Shown here: positions 18,056 to 24,995 of the stretch, in pieces
Position numbering within the stretch: the first letter of the stretch is position 1
How the letters are laid out: the number at the start of each line of letters is the position of its first letter
Source of the DNA: Halovulum dunhuangense
GTDB taxonomy: Bacteria; Pseudomonadota; Alphaproteobacteria; Rhodobacterales; Rhodobacteraceae
NCBI RefSeq assembly: GCF_013093415.1
Contig: NZ_JABFBC010000001.1
Location: forward strand, 1,116,001-1,180,000
Reading direction: 5' to 3'
DNA: 64,000 nucleotides
Notes under the pieces: model-generated
Database searches by the model: none
The model's input: only the letters and a program-made list of their open reading frames with translations
Told to the model about the DNA's origin: nothing
Made by a program: the position numbers and the translations under genes

Positions 18056-18205
18056 TCAGCTGCGCCGGCCAAGACCCAGGAAAGCGCGCAGCGACCTGCC
18101 GCGATAGGGCTTCGCATCCCGTGGCGGCATCGGGGGCCGATGCTCCACCGGGCGCTGGTCCAGGCGCGTGGCGATCATCAGGCTGTCGGCGAAGATCCTG
18201 TGCAT
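18056..18205 (-). CDS. Small protein of 49 aa, unknown
   Basis: A 49-codon frame starting MHRIFADSLMIATRLDQRP and ending AFLGLGRRS. It has an excellent ribosome binding site, AGAAGGAG seven bases before the ATG, which is the main evidence that it is translated. Basic and proline-containing with no membrane segment and no recognised family. It lies alone between the Crp-type regulator and the decarboxylase, on the same strand, with a perfect Crp-type palindrome 92 bases upstream of its start. Confidence 0.55.
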   Translation of the reverse strand: MHRIFADSLMIATRLDQRPVEHRPPMPPRDAKPYRGRSLRAFLGLGRRS

Positions 18206-18297
18206 GGCGTCACTCCTTCTGTCCCTGTGATTGGTCCGCGCGCCCGGCGATGTCCGGTCGCGCAGCCCCAGTATCGGGCGTGACCGCGCCCCGGTCT

Positions 18298-18311
18298 GTG
18301 AACCGGTTCAC
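18298..18311. promoter_or_regulatory. Perfect Crp-type palindrome
   Basis: GTGAACCGGTTCAC is a perfect 14-bp inverted repeat. With the preceding T it reads TGTGA-ACCGGT-TCACT, one mismatch from the Crp consensus. It sits between the Crp-type regulator stop (18339) and the 49-aa ORF, where a promoter for the latter would lie. Confidence 0.65.
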
Positions 18312-18338
18312 TCAGGAAAGGCGGTTGCCGCGGGCGTT

Positions 18339-18995
18339 TCAGTGCCCCTGCGGGACGTCCCCGGCGGCGATCCGCTCCAGCCGGGCGCGGTCGCGGAACA
18401 GGATGCGCCCGCGGCCGATCTCGATGATGCCCTGCGCCTTCCAGTCCTTTAGCGTCTTCGAGACCGCCTCCCGCGTGGCGCCCACATGGTCGGCCAGCTC
18501 GGCCTGGCCCATGGTCAGCACGTCGTCCGAGCCCAGTTCCTGAAGCAGCCAGACGACCCGGCGCGCAAGCCGCACCCCCAGCGGCTGAAGCGCGTGGTTC
18601 TCAAGCTGCCGGCTGACCCAGTTGAACCGCGTGACCGTCAGCCGGATCAGCTCCAGCGCCAGGTCGGGGTCGTGGCGCAACGCGGCAAGCAGCGCCTCGC
18701 GGCCCACGCGCAGAACGCGGCTGGGCCTGAGCGCCATCGCCGTCGCGCTGCGGCTGCCATCCTCGAGCAGCGCCACCTCGCCAAAGATCGCGCCGGGCTT
18801 CAGCAGGTTCAGCGACAGCTTCCGGCCATCTGCCGCAAGGGTGCTGATCTCCAGCAGCCCGTGCTCCAGCAGGTAGAGCGCATCGGCCCGATCGTCCTGG
18901 CGGAACAGCGCCTGTCCCGGGCGCAGCGCCATGTCGGTGGCGATGCGGCGCAACCCGCGGATCAGGCCGTCATTCGATCGCGCAGCCATCGACAC
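18339..18995 (-). CDS. Crp/Fnr-family transcription regulator
   Basis: Protein of 218 residues. The N-terminal cyclic-nucleotide-binding barrel spans residues 18-110, and its phosphate cassette FGEVALLEDGSRSATA keeps Glu73, Arg82 and Ser83, the residues that contact cAMP in E. coli Crp. A dimerisation helix follows, then a winged helix with recognition helix TREAVSKTL, where Arg175 and Glu176 align with the GTGA-reading Arg180 and Glu181 of Crp. There are no N-terminal cysteines, so it is not an FNR FeS sensor. Start GTG 18995 or ATG 18989. Likely regulates the two GTGA-N6-TCAC sites downstream. Confidence 0.88.
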   Translation of the reverse strand: MSMAARSNDGLIRGLRRIATDMALRPGQALFRQDDRADALYLLEHGLLEISTLAADGRKLSLNLLKPGAIFGEVALLEDGSRSATAMALRPSRVLRVGREALLAALRHDPDLALELIRLTVTRFNWVSRQLENHALQPLGVRLARRVVWLLQELGSDDVLTMGQAELADHVGATREAVSKTLKDWKAQGIIEIGRGRILFRDRARLERIAAGDVPQGH

Positions 18996-19096
18996 GCGGG
19001 AACCCCATGCTCGTCACTCGACACGCCCCCAGACTAGGCCAGCCGCGCGCGGTCGCAAAGCGATGGTTGCCACGGTCGCGCGTCGCGCGCCCCGGA

Positions 19097-19720
19097 TCAG
19101 TCCGGGCTGAGCGCGCTGTAAAGCTGCGGGTCCTTGCGCCCCCCGTCGACCAGGCGCTGCGCGATCAGCCGGATGACGTAAAGCCCGAATTCCGGATGCG
19201 TGGTGTAGATCTTCATGAAGCTCACCTCGTCGATCGTCATGATCCGGCATGGCCCCCGGCACACCGCTGTGGCCGTCCGCTTTCGGTCGCGCGAGAAATA
19301 GGCCATCTCGCCGAACAGCGCGCCCGCCCCGAAACTGACGCCCGGCTCGGGCAGGTCCACCCGCCCCTCGACCAGGTAGTAGACCAGGTCGGCCCGATCG
19401 CCCCTGCGGAACAGCACATGCCCGTCGGCGAAACGGGCCGGCTTGAGGAACGGCAGCAGCGCCTTCATCGGCTCCTGCCCCTCCTGAACCGAGCGAAGCC
19501 TGCGTTTCGCGGTCAGGATCTCGTAAAGCCGCGTCGCGTTCAGCGGCAACAAGAGCACATGCATGAACAGCATCGGATAGACCTGCGCCACCGCCCCGTA
19601 GAGGATGAAGCACAGGTTCGCCATCACCGCGACCGTGCGCAGCCCCTGCATGCTGCGCATCGAATAGGCCATAAGGGTCAGAAGGGCCCCCAGCCAGCCG
19701 AACAGCTCAATCCACTCCAT
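19097..19720 (-). CDS. YgjV-like membrane protein fused to a cyclic-nucleotide-binding domain
   Basis: Protein of 207 residues. Three hydrophobic helices in residues 5-75 (WLGALLTLMAYSMRSMQGLR) resemble the small YgjV-type inner membrane family. Residues about 85-200 are a CNB domain with FGEMAYFSRDRKRTATA, retaining Glu and Arg of the phosphate cassette. No DNA-binding helix. It could be a membrane effector or sensor of cyclic nucleotides. It lies just upstream of the Crp-type regulator on the same strand, with 101 bases between them. Confidence 0.75.
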   Translation of the reverse strand: MEWIELFGWLGALLTLMAYSMRSMQGLRTVAVMANLCFILYGAVAQVYPMLFMHVLLLPLNATRLYEILTAKRRLRSVQEGQEPMKALLPFLKPARFADGHVLFRRGDRADLVYYLVEGRVDLPEPGVSFGAGALFGEMAYFSRDRKRTATAVCRGPCRIMTIDEVSFMKIYTTHPEFGLYVIRLIAQRLVDGGRKDPQLYSALSPD

Positions 19721-19909
19721 GCCCGTTCCTTCGCAACATGTTCACCGCACGGCCCCCGCGGCGGCCCCCGTGCCCGCGCGCAGATTGCAACATCCCGGCG
19801 ACCCCGTCACCGTCCGTGAACCGGCGCCACCGGCCCGGGCGCGCCACCGGCCTTGCCAAGCGGCGAAACCGTCGCACCTGATGGGCGGAAACCCATGCCG
19901 AGGCCCCCG

Positions 19910-20644
19910 ATGATCCGCGCTTCCGCCCTGACGATCGCCGCGCTGTGCATGATGGCGCCGCCGCTGGCCGCCCAGTCGCGGATCGAGGTCATCCCCTATG
20001 ACGACATCGCCGTTCCCCCCGGCACGCAGATCGACTTCGAGGGGCTGAGCGTCCATTCCGACCGCGGCCTGATGCCGGTGGACGGGCTGCTCGTGCTTAA
20101 GGGGGTGGCGCTGGGCGAACGCTTCGAAGGGCAGGGCGCCGGCACGCGCATCTCGCCCGAGGGTATCGCCCATGACCGCATCCTCGAACGCCCCACGGCC
20201 CCCCTCGCGGTAGAGCCGGGGCCGCGTGGCGGCAACCTCGCCATCGCGCAGAGCGACCCGGCCTTCGGCTCGTCGGTCCTGCTGCCCACCGGCCCCGGCG
20301 CGGCGGATGGCGACGCCGACCACCGCCATGGCGAGGGGGCTGTCGCACTCCGCTTCGATCAGGACCAGTGCATGCTGGGCTTCGCCGTCTATCTCGACGG
20401 GCTGGGCGGCACCGTCGCCGCGCTCGAGGCGGGGTGGAACCTGCGCGTCACATTCTACGACCGCGACGGAAGGATCCTGGGCGAGATGAGCCAGCTTCGC
20501 TCCGGCGGGTTGCAGACCGCCGCCTACCGCGACCGAAGCGGGGTGCCGATGATCGCCGGCGCGATGATCGAGAACCTCGATATCGGCGGCATCGCGCTCG
20601 ACGACCTGCGGTTCAGCGCATATTGCACGCCGCTTCTGAGCTAG
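19910..20644 (+). CDS. Secreted protein of unknown function
   Basis: Protein of 244 residues with a signal peptide (IRASALTIAALCMMAPPLAAQS). The mature part is beta-rich, with IDFEGLSVHSDRG near residue 42 and CMLGFAVYLDGLGG near 156, reminiscent of extracellular beta-sandwich domains seen in PEP-CTERM-type proteins, though no sorting tail is present. Start at ATG 19910 (GAGG upstream) or ATG 19895. It ends exactly where the convergent pseudo-protease gene ends, with no base between the stops. Function unknown. Confidence 0.65.
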   Translation: MIRASALTIAALCMMAPPLAAQSRIEVIPYDDIAVPPGTQIDFEGLSVHSDRGLMPVDGLLVLKGVALGERFEGQGAGTRISPEGIAHDRILERPTAPLAVEPGPRGGNLAIAQSDPAFGSSVLLPTGPGAADGDADHRHGEGAVALRFDQDQCMLGFAVYLDGLGGTVAALEAGWNLRVTFYDRDGRILGEMSQLRSGGLQTAAYRDRSGVPMIAGAMIENLDIGGIALDDLRFSAYCTPLLS

Positions 20645-21268
20645 TCAGAACACCCCCGCCAGCGCGTCGGCCAGCCGGCCTGACACCCGCCCGGGGACGC
20701 CCGTGGCGACGCCCAGCGCCAGCGCGATGGCCACCAGCGCCTGGTGCCGCCGCAGCACGGCGGCCGCCCGCGGCGCCACGACCGCCAGCAGCATGCCGCC
20801 CGTCAGCGGGGGCAGCGGCAGCAGGTTCAGCACCGCGAACAGCACCAGCATCTCGACCGCCACCTCGATCAGCCCGATCAGGTTGACGGCCATGTCCGCG
20901 CCCGCGAACGCCCGCAGCAGCGGCCCCCGCGCAAGATCCAGCGCCAGCGCCAGCGCGACCAGCGCCGCAAGGCTCAGCCCCACCAGCAACACAAGCCCCC
21001 CGGCCCCTCCCTTCAGCTCCCGGTGATCGGCCTCCACCGGGCGGATCCACCCGATCCGGAAGAAGATCGCGGCGACGAACCCCGCCGGTTCCAGGTGCTG
21101 GAACGGGTTCAGGCTCAGCCGCCCGTCATGGCCAGGGCCGCGGTCGCCCAGAAGCCGCGCCAGAAAGGCGATCGACCAGCCATGGAAGGCGATCACCCCC
21201 AGCGCCGCCGCGGCGTTCACCAGCAGGGTCTGGCCGTTGGTCGCGATGATGCCTGCCCAGTCGATCAC
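20645..21268 (-). CDS. Site-2-protease-like membrane protein lacking catalytic residues
   Basis: Protein of 207 residues with four to five hydrophobic segments. The framework of the M50 site-2-protease family is plain: FLARLLGD, then GRLSLNPFQHLEP, GWIRPVEADHRELKGG and FAVLNLLPLPPLTGG. The zinc motif HExxH is replaced by HGWSI, and the conserved Asp of PPLDGG is Thr, so zinc binding and proteolysis should be lost. GTG start overlaps the preceding binding-protein stop by GTGA, making it the fourth gene of the ABC operon. It may be a scaffold or binding subunit. Confidence 0.75.
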   Translation of the reverse strand: MIDWAGIIATNGQTLLVNAAAALGVIAFHGWSIAFLARLLGDRGPGHDGRLSLNPFQHLEPAGFVAAIFFRIGWIRPVEADHRELKGGAGGLVLLVGLSLAALVALALALDLARGPLLRAFAGADMAVNLIGLIEVAVEMLVLFAVLNLLPLPPLTGGMLLAVVAPRAAAVLRRHQALVAIALALGVATGVPGRVSGRLADALAGVF

Positions 21269-22095
21269 GCGCCGCCCCCGCCCGCATCCGCGAACCGCGC
21301 CTCGATCGACCGGATGCCGTAGCGCGCGGCCAGCCGCGCCATCGTGCCGTCGCGCTCCAGCTCATCGAGGATGTCCACCACCCGCCGCTTCAGCGTCAGG
21401 TCGCCCTTCCACAGGCCGAAGGCCACCGGGTCGCGCGCCTCCGGCCCCTGAAGCCAGGCGATCTGCAAGCCATGCACCTGGGCAAGCTCCATGCCGATCA
21501 TCGCATCGACCACGCCCGCGCCGACGCGCCCCGTCGCCAGCGCGTCCGCCAGGTCCCCGGCGCCGTCCATCCGCACGACCCCCGCCCCCGCCGTGCGCAG
21601 GGCCTGGCTCAGCGCCAGCCGGTCGCGGCCGCTGACACCGACATGAACGCCGACCTTCTGCCCCCGCAGGCTGGCGGGGACGGCACCCGGCGCCAGCACC
21701 ACCCAGCCGGTTTCCAGGTGCGGAGGGGTGGTGTCGATGAAGGTCCGCGTCGTGTCCGAGGCGATGACCCCGCCCGCGATGATCTGGCACTGCGCCCGCG
21801 TCAGCCGCCAGGCGCGCGGGTTGAAATCGCGCCCGATCGCCTCGTTCAGGTTCAGCGCCAGCCGCACGCCCAGCCGGTCCGCGACGGCTTGCAGGATCTC
21901 GGTCTCGAAGCCGGGCGCATCCGGGTCCGGCGTCACCAGCACGCCGTAGCTTGACGGCACGCAGGCGCGCAGCACGCCTTCGCGGCGGATTTCCGACAGG
22001 GAACTGTCGGGCGGCGCCAGCCCGATCAGCGCGAACAACCCCAGGATCGCGCCGACCGCGCCCAGGTCGCGCCACAGGCTCGGCTCGGCGCTCAT
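21265..22095 (-). CDS. Extracytoplasmic substrate-binding-like protein, membrane-anchored
   Basis: Protein of 276 residues. An N-terminal hydrophobic helix (LGAVGAILGLFALIGLAPP) gives a signal anchor, followed by a family-3-like periplasmic binding fold (EIRREGVLRACVPSSYGVLV, then CQIIAGGVIASDTTRTF). It resembles the binding-like proteins that accompany PQQ-dependent alcohol dehydrogenases. Cysteines near residues 45 and 105 could pair. It overlaps the permease gene by ATGA and the pseudo-protease by GTGA. Ligand unknown; an alcohol, cofactor or metal is possible by context. Confidence 0.75.
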   Translation of the reverse strand: MSAEPSLWRDLGAVGAILGLFALIGLAPPDSSLSEIRREGVLRACVPSSYGVLVTPDPDAPGFETEILQAVADRLGVRLALNLNEAIGRDFNPRAWRLTRAQCQIIAGGVIASDTTRTFIDTTPPHLETGWVVLAPGAVPASLRGQKVGVHVGVSGRDRLALSQALRTAGAGVVRMDGAGDLADALATGRVGAGVVDAMIGMELAQVHGLQIAWLQGPEARDPVAFGLWKGDLTLKRRVVDILDELERDGTMARLAARYGIRSIEARFADAGGGGA

Positions 22096-22892
22096 GCCCG
22101 GCTGAAGTCCCTGAGCGCCAGCAGGAAGAACGCCACCGCCATGACCAGGATCACCACCGGCCCCAGATGCGCCGCGAACTGGTTGAAGCCGATCAGCGCG
22201 CCCCTCAGCGCATCCACCGCATAGGTGATGGGGTTGTACTCGACCAGGATCACCAGCCAGTCGGGGTAGACCACCCGCATCTGCGCCCCGCTCAGCGCCG
22301 GGTCGAGCGGAAAGATCGAGCTGGAGGTGAAGTAAAGCGGCAGGATCACCGCGTTCGAGAACACCCCGAACCCCTCGAAGCTGCGCACCCGGTGGGCCAC
22401 GATGATGCCGAGGCTGGTCAGCCCGAAGGCCAGCAGGAACATCAGCCCCAGGGCCTCCAGGATCCCCGACAGGTGCAGCGGCACGTCGGCGAACTGCGCC
22501 AGCAGCAGCACCAGGCAGCCATGAAGGAAGGCGACCGTGGCCCCCCCCAGCACCTTGCCCAGCAGGACGATCCATTTCGGCACCGGGCTGACCAGGATCT
22601 CGCGCAGGAAGCCGAATTCCCGGTCCGCGATCAGCGACACCGCCGACTGGACCGAGGTGTACATGATATTGAGCGCGATCACCGCCGGAAAGATGAACTG
22701 GAGATAGGTGAACGGGATCGCGAACCGGACCTCGCCATAGATCTCGCCGCGGAAATAGGGGTTGAGGCCGACGCCCAGGATCAGCACCCACAGAAGCGGC
22801 CGGCTGATGCCGCCCACCATCTGCCCGCGGTCCCGCAAGGCGCGCTTCAGCTCGCGCAGCCAGATCGCGTGCAGTGCCGCCAGATGTCCCAT
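22092..22892 (-). CDS. ABC-2 type transporter permease (PQQ-dehydrogenase associated)
   Basis: Inner-membrane protein of 266 residues with six hydrophobic helices and the ABC-2 exporter layout (IADREFGFLREILVSPVPKW between helices 2 and 3, and PLYFTSSSIFPLDPAL near the C-terminal hairpin). It pairs with the ATPase encoded ten bases upstream. Family knowledge: PedC/LutF-type permeases of this size occur beside PQQ alcohol dehydrogenases and are implicated in lanthanide handling in some bacteria. Assignment to that branch is an inference from context. Confidence 0.85.
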   Translation of the reverse strand: MGHLAALHAIWLRELKRALRDRGQMVGGISRPLLWVLILGVGLNPYFRGEIYGEVRFAIPFTYLQFIFPAVIALNIMYTSVQSAVSLIADREFGFLREILVSPVPKWIVLLGKVLGGATVAFLHGCLVLLLAQFADVPLHLSGILEALGLMFLLAFGLTSLGIIVAHRVRSFEGFGVFSNAVILPLYFTSSSIFPLDPALSGAQMRVVYPDWLVILVEYNPITYAVDALRGALIGFNQFAAHLGPVVILVMAVAFFLLALRDFSRA

Positions 22893-22902
22893 GCCGCCCC
22901 CC

Positions 22903-23889
22903 TCAGGCCGCCCGCCGCGGGGCGGGCTTCTGCCCGTCGCGCAGGTCGCGCCCGGTCAGGCTGAGGAACACGCTGTTCAGCGTCGGGCGTTCCACCGACA
23001 GGTCGCGGATATCCGCGCCATGGGCGTCGAGCAGCCGCATCATCAGGCTGCGTTCCGCGCCCACCACCCGGATCTCGCCGGCCGCCCCCTCGATCGCCTG
23101 CGGCAGCACCGCCCGAAGCCGGGCCGCCGCCGCCGCATCGGTCGCATGCACCCGCAGCACCTCGCGCCCATGCGCCGCGCGCAGCGCGTCGGGCGTATCC
23201 AGCGCCAGCACCTTGCCCCGGTCGATGATGCAGATGCGGTCGCAGCCCTCCACCTCCTCGATGTAGTGGGTGGTCACGATGATGGTCATGCCGCGCCGGA
23301 TGCGGGCCTCGGCCAGATAGGCCCAGATCCGGTCCCGCGACTGCGGGTCCAGCCCCACCGTCGGCTCGTCCAGGATCAGCACCCGCGAATCGTGGATCAG
23401 CGCCCGCGCGATCTCCAGCCGGCGCTTCATGCCGGGCGACAGGCTGCGCACGATCCGCCCGCGCATGTCCGACAACTCCACCAGCTCAAGCATCTCGGCG
23501 ATGCGCGCGCGACGCTGCGCGCGCGGCATCCGGTACATCCGGCCGTGGAAATCCAGGTTCTCCTCGACCGTCAGCTTGCCGTCGAGGCTGGGTTCCTGGA
23601 ACACCACGCCCAGCGTCTCGCGGGCCTTGCGCGGGCTTCGGGTCACGTCGTGGCCGCAGATCGTGGCGGTGCCGCCGTCGGGCGCCAGCAGGGTGCACAG
23701 GATGCTGATGAGCGTCGTCTTGCCGGCGCCGTTCGGCCCCAGCAGGGCGAACATCTCGCCCGCGCCGATGGTCAGGCTGACGCCGTCTAGCGCCAGCGTC
23801 CGGCCGTAGCGCCGCACCACGCCCTCCACGCGCACGACCGGCGCGCCATCGCCCGGTCGCGCCGTCCCGGCGGACGGTTCATTCGGCAT
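22903..23889 (-). CDS. ABC-2 transporter ATP-binding protein
   Basis: ATPase of 328 residues. Walker A GPNGAGKTT near residue 53, signature LSPGMKRRLEIARAL near 150, Walker B RVLILDEPTVGLDP near 173, and H-loop VTTHYIEE. The C-terminal extension of about 90 residues is typical of ABC-2 (DrrA/CcmA-like) subunits. First gene of a four-gene operon on the minus strand; divergent from the cytochrome c-PQQ dehydrogenase operon. Matches the ATPase type known with PQQ-dependent alcohol dehydrogenases. Confidence 0.9.
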   Translation of the reverse strand: MPNEPSAGTARPGDGAPVVRVEGVVRRYGRTLALDGVSLTIGAGEMFALLGPNGAGKTTLISILCTLLAPDGGTATICGHDVTRSPRKARETLGVVFQEPSLDGKLTVEENLDFHGRMYRMPRAQRRARIAEMLELVELSDMRGRIVRSLSPGMKRRLEIARALIHDSRVLILDEPTVGLDPQSRDRIWAYLAEARIRRGMTIIVTTHYIEEVEGCDRICIIDRGKVLALDTPDALRAAHGREVLRVHATDAAAAARLRAVLPQAIEGAAGEIRVVGAERSLMMRLLDAHGADIRDLSVERPTLNSVFLSLTGRDLRDGQKPAPRRAA

Positions 23890-24353
23890 TGTCCCTGGCC
23901 TCCCGGTCCCTCGTCGTGGCGCCGGTTCGGGGGGCTGGCGGTTCTCCCCGCCTTGTCCTCACCCTTCGCAATCCGGCGCTTCTTCTTCGATTTGCCCCGA
24001 TTAAGAGTCGCGCCTGCCGCGATGGCAAGGGCGTTTTTCCGCCCCTGGCGGCGGCGCGCGATCCTGTCCGGCGGCCGCTGCGATGCGGGAAAACACATGC
24101 GCAACCGATCATGTCTTTCGTTTCCGTTCGCTTCCCGGCGCAATTTGGTTGCAAAGGGTGGAATCCGGGTCTGGTGGCAATTTTCAATAACGATTTTCTG
24201 TAAGAAAAAGTATCAAAACAATAAATCACTCAAGTAGATTTATTGCGTTAGCGAAATAAAAAATTTCAAAAGGCGCTTTACAACCCCGAAAATTCGCGTT
24301 TGACATATATCAAGGCGCCTCGAATGCGTCGTAAAAAGAAGAACGAGGGACAC
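23890..24353. promoter_or_regulatory. Divergent intergenic region with AT-rich promoter zone
   Basis: 464 bases without a convincing gene between the divergent ABC operon and cytochrome c gene. From about 24165 to 24345 the sequence turns markedly AT-rich, in sharp contrast to both flanks. It holds an imperfect hairpin at 24239-24260 (TTTATTGCG and CGAAATAAA, one mismatch, loop TTAG) and an Fnr-like box at 24300. It probably contains promoters for both operons. Confidence 0.6.
24300..24313. promoter_or_regulatory. Fnr/FixK-like box upstream of cytochrome c
   Basis: TTGAC-ATAT-ATCAA differs at one base from the Fnr/FixK/Dnr consensus TTGAT-N4-ATCAA. It lies 40 bases before the cytochrome c start. 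It also contains TTGACA, which could be a -35 element, but no good -10 follows at 17 bases. Confidence 0.45.
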
Positions 24354-24758
24354 ATGAGACTTTCTGCTGGCAGCCACGTTCCGTGGCGCAAGAAGTCGTG
24401 GCTGATTACTGCCTTTTCCGCACTGGTCATCTCTGCCGCGTCTTACACCGACGGCCGCGCGGAACAGGGCTGGTTCACCGAAGAACAGGTCACGCGGGGC
24501 GAGGCGCTGTACGAACGCCGCTGCGCCAAGTGCCACGGCGACGAGAAGGCCGAGAACTTCCGCGTCTGGGACGACACCGCCGCCAGCCTGATCGGCATGA
24601 TCATCGGCTTCGACATGCCGGCCGACCGCCCGGGCGGGTTGCCGCCGCAGGAATACGTCGACCTGGTCGCCTACTTCTTCAACCTCGGCGGGCTTCCCAC
24701 CGGGGCCGAAGTCGCGGCCGGCGCGCCTGAACTGAGCGAAATCCGACTGCCCCGGTGA
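24354..24758 (+). CDS. Small monohaem cytochrome c (probable electron acceptor of the quinoprotein)
   Basis: Protein of 134 residues. A signal peptide (WRKKSWLITAFSALVISAASY...GRA) is followed by one haem motif, CAKCH near residue 61, and a C-terminal Met ligand candidate in GFDMPADRPGG. About 11 kDa mature, periplasmic class I cytochrome. ATG 24354 is preferred over earlier frames because GAGGGA precedes it. It lies 237 bases upstream of the PQQ dehydrogenase gene on the same strand, consistent with it being the electron acceptor from reduced PQQ. Confidence 0.85.
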   Translation: MRLSAGSHVPWRKKSWLITAFSALVISAASYTDGRAEQGWFTEEQVTRGEALYERRCAKCHGDEKAENFRVWDDTAASLIGMIIGFDMPADRPGGLPPQEYVDLVAYFFNLGGLPTGAEVAAGAPELSEIRLPR

Positions 24759-24765
24759 CGCTGGC

Positions 24766-24782
24766 CCCGCCGGCACGGCGGG
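24766..24782. terminator. Intercistronic hairpin after cytochrome c
   Basis: CCCGCCG and CGGCGGG arms around loop GCA, 8 bases after the cytochrome c stop. No T-run follows, so it may be an attenuating or mRNA-stabilising hairpin rather than a full terminator before the PQQ dehydrogenase gene. The rest of the 237-base gap holds no gene. Confidence 0.4.
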
Positions 24783-24995
24783 CGCCTCATCCTCGTGTCA
24801 CGGGAAGAACGACCCCGCGGCCGGTGGCTCACGGTCCTGCACTTGGCAGCGCCGAAATAGCCTTCGGACAGGCCGCGGGTGCGAATGGGCAGGCTCCGGG
24901 CTTCCGGCCGGGGCGGCCCGGTAAGGCGCGCATGATCGCCGGCACGATCGCCGGGGCGACTGCGCGATTTTGGAAGCAGAGGGAGGAAAACCAAC

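Noticed and set aside
23889-24203. 104-codon plus-strand frame in the divergent intergenic region
   Set aside because: Runs from GC-rich into AT-rich DNA without codon bias or RBS; more likely promoter region.
24300-24328. TTGACA at 24300 as a sigma-70 -35 box
   Set aside because: No acceptable -10 at 16-18 bases; the Fnr-like palindrome reading fits better, though both remain possible.
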